Shown here in pieces: positions 22,587 to 34,785 of a stretch of 44,705 bases of DNA. A model generated the notes under the pieces. It was not told the DNA's origin. It was given only the letters and a program-made list of their open reading frames with translations, and made no database searches. The stretch is taken from contig JAIPMN010009724.1 in assembly GCA_020650975.1 (NCBI GenBank), positions 1 to 44,705 on the forward strand, given 5' to 3'. Source of the stretch: Apostichopus californicus. Its lineage: Eukaryota; Echinodermata; Holothuroidea; Aspidochirotida; Stichopodidae. A program made the position numbers and the translations under genes. The stretch's first letter is position 1. Each line of letters opens with the position of its first letter.

Positions 22587-22615
22587 GTTGATCAATCTTA
22601 GTAAGTCATTTGTTT
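22587..22615 (-). other. Probable 5' UTR part of the same exon
   Basis: This lies between the acceptor at 22616-22617 and the ATG. The frame is open upstream of the ATG, so coding from an earlier exon is not excluded. Confidence 0.4.
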
Positions 22616-23466
22616 CTAAAAACACAGATTGCAAGCAAAAAGAGGAACCCTCCAAATTTTCAGATCAGTAACACATCTGGCTTCACACAGGCATCATCTA
22701 TTAATGTTTTACCTGTCAAACTCTTCTTTACATGGGCTAATGAACGACCTTCACTTTCTGAAAAATTAAACACATTTCAAGATTTCATTTTTCCCACAGA
22801 AAATTTTTGAAATTCCAAACGATTACTTTTGAAAAGTATATTATGAGCTTCCTGTTACACACAATGTCACACTACTAGCGGGCGTCGAGAGGAAATATGC
22901 ACGTATAGACGACAGAATTGAATCATGGATAGACATCTAATCTTCAACCAACAGGGAAGAAATGCACGTTCAGCAAAATGACCCAAAAATGAAACAAAAA
23001 ATCTGAAATATAGATTTTTTTTTATCTTTGACTCTTACACTCTCTATTTCTACACTGAAAACATAGCTAAAACTTTGCATACAAAGTGTCCCTGGCCGGC
23101 CAACTAGACCAACTAATAGCTCTTCCATACAAACAAATTAAGGACATCCTGAAAAACTTCCACAATAACAAATCACCATTTGCAATGTGAATTTTTCGTC
23201 CACCACATCGAGACGGAGATGGCCAATATAAGCAATACATATAAGAGAAAGTGATGTTCGCTGGTACTTCGCAGGAAAAATAAACCAAATATGGAATAGG
23301 CTGCAACATTGGTAGTTCCTTATCCAACTATATAAAGTATACAACCAACAATGATAAACCATAGACCAGACTTTCACTATCTCATCTACTGTACAATAAG
23401 AGAAAATTGTTCACAAACCGCGTAGCTACTGCAAAGAGCCTCTGCAGGAGTGTATAAATGTTATAG

Positions 23467-23688
23467 AGGGCCTGATGTTTTGATCCTGTGACTTCTAGTT
23501 CACCTTTCAAGACGATCTTGCTAGGATCAAGCCATCGAGCCTTCTCACACTTATACACAACTAACAATTGGGCTGAAAGGGCCTGATGTTTTGATCCTGT
23601 GAGTTCTAGTTCACCTTTCAAGAAAATCCTGCCAGGATCAAGACATTGAGCCTTCTCACATTTATACACAACTAACGACTGGGCTGAA
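23467..23688. repeat. 111-bp tandem duplication
   Basis: Two head-to-tail copies (23467-23577 and 23578-23688) with about ten substitutions and no indels. The period is 37 codons, and the minus strand is open through both copies (VVYKCEKA and LKGELE repeated), from 23693 to 23382. Most differences change the amino acid, so purifying selection is not evident. Confidence 0.9.
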
Positions 23689-23692
23689 AACA

Positions 23693-23721
23693 CACTGGTG
23701 TCAATTCAAATTACACCAGTG
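23693..23721. repeat. Short inverted repeat
   Basis: CACTGGTGT and ACACCAGTG, perfect 9-bp arms with an 11-bp loop, next to the 111-bp duplication and followed by a short (AAG)n. Confidence 0.75.
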
Positions 23722-24892
23722 GCAACCAAGAAGAAGAAGAAGATAATCTCTTGCCCACACAAACAACCGCTATCACAAATCATTAGCAATTACTGAAACG
23801 ACCGATTGTGATGTAAGACCCCCACTAACAGACAACAATCCTTTATGACATTACATGCCATTTATTTCATAGACACACCATGCAAGCCTCATACAAAAAC
23901 TGTGCAATAAGCCATACACCAATTACCAGTAGTTGTAAAAAAAAAAAAATCCAATCTGACACTATAGCTACGGTGTCCATTCATCTCTGCCAACAAATTC
24001 TGTCAAAATACACTTATCAAAACTAAATACCACCCTGGTAGACCATTTTGGCAAAAGTTGATGGTATGTTACAAAGTGAACATATGCACAGCTATCAGAT
24101 ACTCTTGTCATGCTATAAGCTAACACATAGGATCATAACACAAATGACAGTGCGTAACGCAGTTCTGTAACGACTATACAGTGAAAATATTCCATTGATA
24201 AAATGGGATCCCAATTTTGCCTAAATTCGAGAAAGCAAAGCATAGTCTTCTTAAGCCAACTTGGAAATTCATACATACTACCATGCTACTTGTCCCAGAG
24301 CAAATGAATAACTGGTTTGCTGTAACAGTGTAAGGTAGAATATGTCAAATTCGTTCTATGAATTTACATATGATCACTGAATAACAAAAAAACTCTCACC
24401 AAGCTACAGGTTATAACTTTATATGGTTTCTACTTCCAATTGATGAATGATTCATAGCAGATATTTATACCAAAAGTTTCCACAAAATTAGACTATTAAA
24501 GTATGAAAAGCAAACAATTATTGTTGCCAGACAAAAAACTGAAGCTTTCTCTTCCTTCCAATCAAATCTTTCAGACAAAGAAACAAGTCACCGAGTAGAA
24601 ATTTGATACACGCGATGATAGACTGTGTACAAGAATATGATATTACAGAACAGCCGAAACAACTAGAAACATGGAGATAACAGATTATAATGGGCTGTTA
24701 TATGGCATTGAATTCAAGAAATTCCTTTTAAGTGAGTTAGTATATTCAGAAATGGATGTCATCAAGTTAGAAAAGGACCATGTAGGGGCCATCTATAAGT
24801 GGATGGGGAGGCAAAGCTTTCAAACGGGAGCAGGTAGACCCCACTTTCTAAAACAAACAAGACAAACATTTGGAGGAAGGCTCTCCCCTAGG

Positions 24893-25283
24893 CAGCACAC
24901 TATCAATTTCAAATGGCGATTTGTCTCTAAGAAGGTCCAAAAAATCTTTCCCTCACACAACTCAATCACACCTTTAGTCAAAGTCCTATTCTTTGTTCAA
25001 TTTTTTAGAAGGGTCTATGTAACTTTCAACTTACAGTACTTACAGAGATTACAACTTACAATGATAAATTAATCTTTCATCCTTGAAAAAATTTCCTTTA
25101 CAGAAATTAAACTGTATCTCACGCAGGGTTCGAACCAAGAAGATAATCCGATCTTTCCATTAATTAGACAGCTGGGTGCCAATCAAGATGATGACAAGTC
25201 AACACATTCTATCCATTTCAAAATGAAAATATGTCTCCAACAAGGTCCAAAAGAACTTTTCCTCACACAACTCCATCACAATT
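24893..25283. repeat. Diverged ~85-90-bp direct repeat
   Basis: Block 24893-24986 recurs at 25199-25283. Shared landmarks are AAGGTCCAAAA and CCTCACACAACTC. The copies are roughly 80% alike by eye. Confidence 0.7.
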
Positions 25284-28200
25284 CAAAGAATTAAATTCAA
25301 TAACTGTATGAAATCCTGGGGTTAAATTCACACCCTAAATAGTTTAAACTAATCCAATTTACAAGAAAACATGAAAAAGTTTGCACTACCACTTAAATCG
25401 CTGATGATGTTGAGACCATAATTGAAAGAAAGTCGCCTAATTGTTGTACCCTAGGAGCTTATATTACACTTCTGTGTGAGAGGATATGATATTATACCAC
25501 TGCTTCCCCTTGAGTGGTATATATCTTAGTTACATACATGCCTGAAACCATGTACACACAGAGAACAGACTTGCAAACTTAATTGTGACTTCCACTTGTG
25601 CCTACTACACACCGCCTGTAGCTTCAGCGTGTGTATATACTGCTCGGTTAATCTAATTAGTTCACAATTTAGTAAAATTTGCTGGCATTGCATCAAGAGC
25701 TGCATGCAGGAAGGTGTGAAATAAGGCTGATAGAGGGAGAGAGCAAGGGAGAGAGAGTATTTGTAAAATTACGGTTTGGTATTTTTGCATTGTAGATTCA
25801 GAACGGGCAGGAATCACGGTGACACCAAGCAAGGTTACTCCACATGCTTCCGTCTATCACAACTACTGTTTTCTCAAGTAAAAACATAAAATTTCCTGTT
25901 TTATTGTGAGGAAGCTAGATTCAACACTTTCACTTTGGCGTGACTTATGTTTATGTTACATTCGATGCGGTCTACTGTGAAGTGTGAACAATATCACCCA
26001 GTTTGTGCAAACCTGTTTACAGTCAACAAAGAAGAAGGCATATGTTGTTTGCCAACAAGATAAAAGTCTGATAAATTCTAAATAAAATAAAAAAGATTCT
26101 GTGTACAAAATGCCACAAAGCATAATCTGCTAAGCCTAAAAGATCTTTAGTCATGAATTGACTGAATTTGATGTCACACCCCAGTCATAAGGTCATGAGA
26201 AAAACAAATCAATTAACTTTAAATAAAAAAAATTTAAAAAATTGATGCCCAATCTACTGAACAAAGAGAGTATATATATCGCCCGAATAGAAAGATTTGT
26301 TTAAAAGGTCTGACTGGAATTGATATCATCTATTTTAGGATGATTTTCATATCCAATTATAAACAAAAAATAAGAATTAATATTCACATCTTTACTAAGT
26401 TAATAAAAGAATTAAAAGGATCCTGATGAAAACTTTGTTTGTTAAAAACTGTTTTTCGGACTGAATTTTATGGGATCTGGTAAGAAAACATCTTGTAGAA
26501 GAGCTGCCTGTGATTGGTTGAAAATTATTGAGTTTTGACAATGTTTGATACCTAACTGATCTAGATTTATTGTAAGAGACACACCATTCCGTGCATGTTT
26601 TCATCAAGTGGTATTTATTCAATGTTTGCAAATAATTTGTTTACATTTTCAATTTTTACTGCTATGCTTCCTCTTTGGCTTTCAGAAAGAGAAAACTATG
26701 AAGTCACTCTTATTGAAATTGCAAAATTGTGAGGGGGGGGGGGGGGATTGCAAAAACTACTATAATTAATCCCTAACCAATGCCAACCTTTTACCATTGA
26801 TAAACTTGATACCAACCTATTACAGAATGGTTTAGTCCAAGATAAAACAACCAGGGACGATGAATGGGACATGATCCAAAGTATTTAAGAAAGTCTAGTC
26901 AAAGTTAAGTACACTAAACCAGTACATGGTGGGGGGGGGGGTTCTTGTAATTGAATTGATATCCAAACTTTACCAATATCAATACAAAACCCTGTTGTGT
27001 GATACATAAAATATCTACAGTGATGGATATATATAGAATGTGTTATGGAATGCACTTTCGGAGGTAAAATGTGCTTCTAACTTTAGGAGAAATTCCCGAC
27101 CCGGCGACCACAAAGTGTTTTTGTACCAATTCCTAATGTGTGGAGAGGAAACCCACTACGGAACACTATTTGAAAAGATAAACATAGTCATGATGTTCTT
27201 CTAAGGAGAGAAAGAGGTCAAAAATCATGAAATAATCCTTAACTAACTCTGAAAGTTGACATCCGGACGGTACAACCCCCCCCCCCCCATGAAAAACATG
27301 GTGAAATTCCTATTGATTCGGAATTATGATCAATTCACCTCTCCATGCAGCTGCCAGAGTGGAGCCTGTATCGCTTAAAGAGTGTTTACCATCAATTAAG
27401 TGTTTGTGACCCAAAGAATACCACGGAAAGAACCAGGATCATCAAATAATATTGTTTGCACTCGGAAAACCACCATGTAAATACTGACACATTACATCCC
27501 ATTGTGCGGATCACGAGTGCATTAACAACACATCAGCTGCCTTGAAGCACTAAACAACCAGTGAGTAATCTTTACTCTGTTTGGACAATCCTTTACTTTG
27601 TCCAATCAAAAAGACAATCAAATGCAAAAGAATGAAAAAAGAGTTGTCCAGAGCTCCGATGCAAAGAAAGAAACTTTGCAACAACAATAAAAGCTGCAAA
27701 CAAATGCTATTCTTTGCAGTGAAGAACTTGGTCTTGAGATGTTGAAGAGTGCTTTTCACTTATCCTACCAAATTTCCTTGATAGTATTATAGCCTCCCGG
27801 AGGCTCCGGGGTAGATGAAAGAAGCATCACACCACTTAGATGAACAAGAAAAGTATCTGCAAATATCCTCCACACCTTACTTTCAGCAGCACAACAAAGT
27901 GTAAAACCTTTAAAACAAGAAGTTTTTTCCCTCAAAAACAAAATAATTAATTGCAGAAAGCCAGAAACCATCATCAGGTTTTTTGTGATTTATACATGTG
28001 CAAAACAGTGCAATGCTAACTTTCATCTGTTTGACTCCATCCTGAAGAAGCGAGATCTTTGAAATTGTAAACAACTCGATACAAACACAACAAGCCAAAA
28101 TCGGTGGCAGTAAACTGAGTGAAAGGCCAAAACTGATTGATACTGGAATGCTGAAGAAATTAGCCAATCTCCAAAAGAACATCATCAATTTATTATTTCC

Positions 28201-28886
28201 AGAAAATTTTACCTCTTAAGCAATGTTCCAAGTTGAACTTTCACAAAAAGACTAAGAAAAATTGTACGTCTGAGCAGGGAGCTGCTACTCTGGTCTGAGC
28301 ACGTATTTTAGAAGCTAATGCTTACTCATTTATTTCCCAGGCATAGAGTGAGGTCTTTCCATCATTCACCATTTGATACTCAAAACAATCAATCCAACAT
28401 ATATATATATATCGATGGTTCCAGCCTCGTTCATTCAACGAAAAAGCAATTATAGAGCTATCCTGTTAGCCAGTATGACTGAAATGTTTTCTATTGTTCC
28501 GTTTTAATGAGATGCGTAGTAAGCTGAGGTCTCCAATAATAGCATGGATCTTGGTATCGATATTTCGAGTGTTTTGATTGGGTCACTAGAACACGTTACA
28601 ATGAACCATAGCTAATCAAGGCTATATGTATGAGTAACAAATTTGTTACTGGAGTTCTTTCTATACTGCATGAAGTGCAATTCAATGTGAATATCAGGCG
28701 ACGTAAATATCTCTATACTTTACATCAATTCTTTGAGGAGGAGAAAAGTTCAAATTCAGATAAATTACAATTTACACTGGAGTTTTTTACTTACAATTAA
28801 TACCATTTCCTTCTTTTATCAGCCTTGACAGAAGAGATGAGAACAATTGAACTAATCTGAGAGAGCCTGTGCTATGATTTTTTTTT

Positions 28887-28949
28887 GGGGGGGGAGAGGG
28901 GAGGGGACAAGGGGTTGGATGGGGAAAGGGTTGAGGGGTGGGGAATGGG
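28887..28949 (+). repeat. G-rich tract
   Basis: Successive runs of three to eight G, potential G-quadruplex. Confidence 0.7.
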
Positions 28950-29377
28950 TCTTTCTCTGCAGTCATTGTTATATTAGATAGTCAAGTTTCAATTTGGGTG
29001 TTCAAAACACCATCAATGAATTTTACACTGTTTTCTCAAGTTGATTTTCATGAACTTTCCCATGTTATTCTACGCAGTCATTTTCCTATGCTACTCTAGC
29101 ATTAATAAAAGTGAAACATCTTTACTGTACATATCATCCCGTCAAAAAAAAAAAAAAAGATTTTTGGAAGAAATGAAAACCTATCAGTAGTGAATATACT
29201 TTACACAGATAAAAATTTACACCAAAAATGAAAAATTACACGTTTTCCACATACAGGTGAATATAAGCCCTGGAGACCAAATGTAACAATTTCAAATTCT
29301 TGCCTTTCTAGTCCGAACTCACAATCACACAGACGAATATTTCAAAGTACCGCAGAGCTTAATCCGACACACAGCTG

Positions 29378-29385
29378 ATTTGCAT
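29378..29385 (+). promoter_or_regulatory. POU octamer next to E-box
   Basis: ATTTGCAT, a perfect octamer, adjoins CAGCTG at 29372-29377. It lies at the edge of a CpG-retaining block (29.3-29.65 kb), which makes a regulatory role plausible but unproven. Confidence 0.3.
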
Positions 29386-29503
29386 GCAAGCTCACTTTAA
29401 ATTGGGTTTGTGTTAGGGCAGTACTACGACAACGACAACAAAGTGTACCTTGTTTCGTGAGCATCTGCAACAATCAATACAAGCAAAACCAACAGTCTAA
29501 AAG

Positions 29504-29650
29504 ATGTCCACGTTAAACCTACGAATGCTACGTAACAATCTCTATACTTTCTACGGAGAGATAGCAAGACGGAGAAATGTAGAAGGTCGCGGCTACATCA
29601 AACAATTCTATTGCGACTTAGTTAAAACAGGAGCTTGCTCTTCATTTTAA
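29504..29650 (+). CDS. Small ORF in CpG-retaining block
   Basis: ATG to TAA, 48 codons, starting MSTLNLRMLRNNLYTFYGEI and Arg-rich in the middle (ARRRNVEGRG). It stands out because the surrounding 350 bp keep many CpGs. It could be a short exon, an upstream ORF in a promoter region, or chance. No homologue is recognised. Confidence 0.2.
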   Translation: MSTLNLRMLRNNLYTFYGEIARRRNVEGRGYIKQFYCDLVKTGACSSF

Positions 29651-29659
29651 AGACTAGAA

Positions 29660-32600
29660 GTACGTCCTTCAAAGTAATTTTCAAACCCAAAAATCTATTT
29701 TTTTTGGGAGTTGTTACAGAGTGTTTTCAATCATACAAAGCTTTCTAGGGCACATAACTGTAGGCTTGGTTGTTGAGTAAAAATCTACTTCCAAGTATCA
29801 AAACACTGAGTCTGATGCAAAATTGCCCAAAGGAATTGGAGTGTTAAGTTCACATGCAGTCACCATTTATGAAATGCCAGCCAGCTTTATAGACTAACAG
29901 TGACAGATCCTTCCTAATATATACCAATTTAACAAAATCATATCATGACCCAATTATAATCTAAAATCACTTAAAAATACCACCTTCTAGCAAATAGTTA
30001 TGGTTTGCCTAGAGACAAAAATACAGCAGCTTTCAATTATCTACCAACCTAATTCAAATTTAGTCCTTGTTTAACAATCACTTTTTAGAAAGGGCCAATT
30101 TTCTTAATTTTTTTTATGAAGTTTTTTTTTGGGGGGGAGGGGAAGTTTATTCTGTGTTTTTGTTTTAAATATAACCATTCCACCTGTTAATCCTTGTATT
30201 TCTAAAAGTTACAACAATTATGAACCAACATACAACATTTTGTAACTTCCAACCACCCCTCCACCCTACCCCCTTCCCTACACCCCCAATTCTCTCATTC
30301 TATATTTCTTCACCTGATGTCACATGTAGAAAAGCCGGAAGTAAACTATTAAAACATGCAGCATGTACAGTATGCAACAGAGAAGTATAGGATCATATTA
30401 TTTGCTGATATAAAGATTAAATTTGCAAATTAGCACTTGCAACATAACTTTCAACAGATCAATTAAAATGATATGACAAAGCTATCAAATTTTCAGTTTA
30501 AAAGATGGGACCAGACCAACCATAACAAATTTGAACAGAGTGAAAGACTCTCCCTAGTAAACTAACCTACCTGTTAAAACTCATGTGAAAACAATTTAAA
30601 ATAACATAATTACACTACTGATAACACACCCTCTAGTGACTGTATTTACAGAAGAAAACCTATCCATCAATGGAAATAACTTGCCACTGCAAAATTGTGA
30701 CTTTGATCATAATACAGTAGGGTTCATTCACATATCAAATGGATCTCTCATCCATACTTTTACAGTAATTTACTCAGCGTGACATACCGCAAGATGAAAC
30801 TTCAAACAAACATGACTCTACTCACAGGACATCAACCCTCCCACTCTCATACTGCCTCATAAACATAAACATACAGGTATAGTTTATCTCATAGATGTTT
30901 GCAAAGGACTTTTCTTCAAACATCAGCAAAAGGTGATTCATTCAAAACATTCAGCAAAGAGATAATAATAAACAATGAACAATGAAGAGATAGAAATATC
31001 CATGAATAAGTCTCCAGAAGTAAAAGAGAATGTCCACAAATCAAATCCGGGAAAACAAAGAAAAATCATGGTGGACCAAAATAACTTTGAAAGATACGGA
31101 TTAATAGGTGAAAGACTAAAATGAAATGATCACTTATTTCAACTTTTAATCCGTTTTTAATAAGATCAGTTTACAAGCCGAATTGATGGATATAGCCGAA
31201 GGCCATTTACAAGCCAGGTAAACGCATCCAATTGAACTGAATCGAAAAAACCTCACTGGTACCAAAAACTATACCTGCACAGAAATAAAAATCATCAATA
31301 CTTGACCGAGAAAGTAAGTCACAATGTAAGAATATAATTCTCATATAAAGATCCCAACAAAAAAGTCAAAAAGATTTGAACTGATCCAGCCATTTTTTAT
31401 CAAAAACTTCATACTTTTACACAACAAAGCCTTCAACCCTCACATAAATTATAACACAAAAGGTATGTATCACTGCTGACATGATCCAATCCGATACTCA
31501 ACTCCACAACTTACAAATGAAATTTGGAATAAAAACAAATGATGGAATTCCAAGCCGAAGGCCATTAACAAGCCAGGTATTAAAATGCATCCAATTGAAC
31601 TGAATCGAAAAAACTCACTGGTACAAAAAACTATACCTGCACAGAAAATAAAAATCGTCAATACTTGACCGAGAAATTAAGTCACAATGTAAGAAAATGA
31701 TTCTCGTAGAACGTAATAGATTTCTCTCCTGCCTTAGGATTAAGACAAATCAATTTATAGAATCCAGTAGTTGACTATGTGTGATATCACAGATGTGGAA
31801 AAAAATCACTGCTCGAGCTTGTTAAGTATCGGGACCTCGTTTACCTATTTGTGGTTGTCCTCCCACCACAGCAGCAAATTACTTCATCCCCCCTCTAAAT
31901 ATCCACCACAAAATAAATAGCAAATATTCCTTGTTCACATTTACTTTGCTTGCATGGTAGGGAGTCCATGTGGTTTCTGATCCAGAAAGAACTCTAGACT
32001 ATTCAACCCCTGGCTAATAGTAAAGTATACAACTTATATTAAAGGGGGAGTACAGATTTTATTTGCTGGCAAACATTGTTGTAATGTTAAAAGTTATCAT
32101 GATTATTTTGAAATGTATGGTCATTATGGTACATCCAGGGAGACAGCTGCCTGGTACATGTGTCATTAATTATCTCGGGATGCAACAGAGTTTAAAATAC
32201 ATGGGCTGTAAAAAACAGTTTGACTATGGACTTGAAATTTGAAAGCCAAGGATACAAGAACCGATTCTTGAATACTTGAGAAAAATGCCACCTATGTGCG
32301 AGGTTATCCTTTAAATAATGCAGTTCAGGCTTGGGCTTGATGAATAAAGGCACTTAGTCACCCAACAAAAGAGTCTGTTGTATTGAGTAACCAATGTGTC
32401 CCTGAAAGGGGAAACTAATCCAAATATGAGAGGTTATAGACTGATATGGGATTTGAGGGATGTATATAGCCTAGGATGAGTTATTATATCCCTATGGGGG
32501 TAGGTTTTACCCTATAGAAGGACAATAGTTATCATGCAGTCACCTTGATTGGACCATGGAGGTAAAATGATTGGACTGAAAACCAGGAAGTGAGCTGCAA

Positions 32601-33672
32601 ATTGAGGACATCAAATAATAACCCTCAGGGAAACTTAAAAAACTTCTCTTGAAGTGATTGTTTAAAGTGGTACCCCTGCCCCCCCCCCACCCCTCCCCTC
32701 CTGAATTCATAGCAATGATAACTGGAACCATTTTCTAAACTTTCTAGTCTGAATGGTGAATAACATAACAGTTTGATTATAAGAAAAACCAACATGGAGA
32801 TGTAATTTTTTGAAAATTTTAGAAAATGTTGCTGGTTTAGTTATTTTTTATTGTATATAAATCATAGTGGAATACTAGTTACAATCAAGTCATTGCATTC
32901 AAACCAACTGCTGGGAATTTTTCTAAGTTTTTATTATTATTATTATTTATTTATTTTTGTCTTTTTTTTTTATTTATGGTTCATTAGTGTAATATCCCTA
33001 AAAACTGATCACCAAAAACAAACAGCTATTTTAGTATGTGTATATTTAGGTAGAAGTTGATGTTATATCACTGAAATGTCATCAGGAACCAATTTCATTT
33101 CACTTCTGGGTGGAATAAAGAGTGCAAGCTCATTATCATCCTAACATCCTCCTCCCAACCCCCTCCCCCATCCTCTTAAAGGAAATTCTTCCAAGAACCA
33201 CCTCCACTAATGGTTCTAATTGACACAAGAGGACATGTTCTACGAGGCAGTGTAACTCTGAGCAAACCTGTGTCTCTTCTATAAGTTGTTCTTTAAACCC
33301 TTCAACCATTAAGCAACATCTTACAAGTAACAAAAGCAATTTCTCACAGACGTAACAAACAAAATTCAATGAACTATAGAGCCTTGTATAGTTTTTCAAT
33401 TTAATATTAGGAGAAGTCAACTTGCTGATGCATCAATGATTTCACACTAACAAAACGCGTTCCCCTCCATTGGAAATGGCACGAAATCTCCAGGAGAATG
33501 GGAATTGCAGATACACGACATGACGAACTGCTCTTCACTCAAACCCCATCTTGATAATAGATTTTTATAAAAAAATATATATATAATAATGATAATAATA
33601 TAAAAATACAAAAAGCTATGAAAGTTAAAGGAGAAAGTGCAAGGACAATTTTTTTTAATACCTTTGGGCGAT
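29660..33672. other. Gene-free stretch
   Basis: AT-rich. Only the direct repeat at 31.2-31.7 kb, G/C runs (30129, 32680) and A/T microsatellites (32931, 33573) stand out. Confidence 0.5.
31194..31709. repeat. ~155-bp direct repeat, 359 bp apart
   Basis: Copies at 31194-31346 and 31553-31709, about 90% identical, beginning AGCCGAAGGCCATT and ending in AATGTAAGAA followed by ATTCTC. About 200 bp of unrelated sequence separates them. Confidence 0.88.
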
Positions 33673-34251
33673 GTGTTAATGGGTTACATCTCTATGCTCC
33701 GACGTCTCTATGTTCCGACGTCTCTATGTTCCAACGAAAAGAAAAAATTTGGGACAATTTTTGAAAAGAATCGTTTGTCCCAAGAAAACAAGTTTTCAGA
33801 CCCCAATATTTTTGTGACCAACAATTTTTTGGACCAAAATTCCCCCCCCCCCCCAAATAAAAAGGCAGGCCTACAACATAGTTTGGTCTAAATCTAAACA
33901 CATTTTATTCGAAGATAGTCAAAGATTTGGTCCAAAACGATTTTGGTCCCAAAAAATTTGAGTACCAACAAATTTCGGGTCACAAGCACTGTTTGGGTCA
34001 TAACAAACTTTGGGTCACTTTTTTTTTCTTTTTTTTTTCGTGAAAAAAAATTTGGTCTCAAAACATTTGGTCCGAAAAAAATTTGGTCTAATAAAAAATA
34101 AGTCCCCCTATTTGGTCACAAAAATATATTGGGTTCTCAAAACTACTTTTCTTGGTACAAACAAATTTTTGGATACAAAAAAATTGCTCCGAATTTTTCT
34201 TTTTGTCGGAACATAGAGACGTCAGAACATAGAGATGTCACCGTGTTAATG
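33673..34251. mobile_element. 561-bp TIR element with 9-bp target duplication
   Basis: The element spans 33682-34242 and is flanked by identical 9-mers GTGTTAATG (33673-33681 and 34243-34251). The ends are inverted repeats: GGTTACATCTCTATG and the complement of CATAGAGATGTCACC. Inside each end, a 16- to 17-bp unit GACGTCTCTATGTTCC is tandemly repeated, so the inverted repeats reach about 50 bp or more. The core is a run of degenerate TTTGGTCC/TTTGGGTCAC units with A/T spacers and a C-run. It has no coding capacity. A 9-bp duplication and long ends fit Mutator-like MITEs, but the superfamily is inferred. Confidence 0.9.
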
Positions 34252-34679
34252 TGACAGGAAATAGATATTTTGGTACGGATATCTATATATACACATAACA
34301 GATCAACTGTATGCTACAATCATAACATTTAATCTACAGTTGGAATGTTTATTGTGGCAACATAGGGCTAACATTAAACTGATCAGAGGGTGATTCAGGG
34401 TCACCTTCCTTATAGCTCATAGCTATTTTAAGTAAAGCGCAGCTGTTACAAAACCCTTTTATGACATAAAGCTCCAAGATATACATTGAGGATTGAATCA
34501 AAGGGGGGATTTTAAGGTCATCCATAGTGACTCCAAATTTGTAAGCCAGCTAAAATCACTTTAAAAGTCATCAAAAACCCTTTCCTGGTAGTTCTGAATA
34601 GATCTGAAATAATATCCCCAGACATTAATTGAAACGGGTTGAATGGACAATTGAATGTTTCAGTGAATAACTATGCTTT

Positions 34680-34785
34680 GGGGGGGGGGGGGGGGGGGGG
34701 AAGAAGAGGAGAAAAAGAAGAGGAGAGGGGCAGGGGAGGGTGAAGGTGAGGGGAGGAAGAGCCTGGAAGAGGCTAGGGGAAGTGA
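34680..34785 (+). repeat. G21 run plus polypurine tract
   Basis: Twenty-one G (34680-34700) followed by about 85 bp of nearly pure purine. A strong candidate for quadruplex or triplex, and likely unstable in length. Confidence 0.88.

Larger units (their letters stand above)
23722..29300. other. Gene-poor stretch upstream of formin exon 1
   Basis: Mostly AT-rich. Holds the direct repeat at 24.9-25.3 kb, G or C homopolymers (26733, 26931, 27277), a G-rich tract at 28887-28949 and an (AT)n near 28400. A 133-codon ORF at 24671-25072 lacks coding-like composition. A non-coding first exon of the formin gene may lie here but cannot be recognised by eye. Confidence 0.45.

Noticed and set aside
24671-25072. 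133-codon plus-strand ORF
   Set aside because: Longest clean ORF in the window, but AT-rich with irregular codon use. Part of it is a direct repeat that is frameshifted in its second copy, and there are no convincing splice sites.
29440-29470. 16-bp minus-strand micro-exon starting with ATG
   Set aside because: It has AG and GT at the right places, but that is too little to support an exon.
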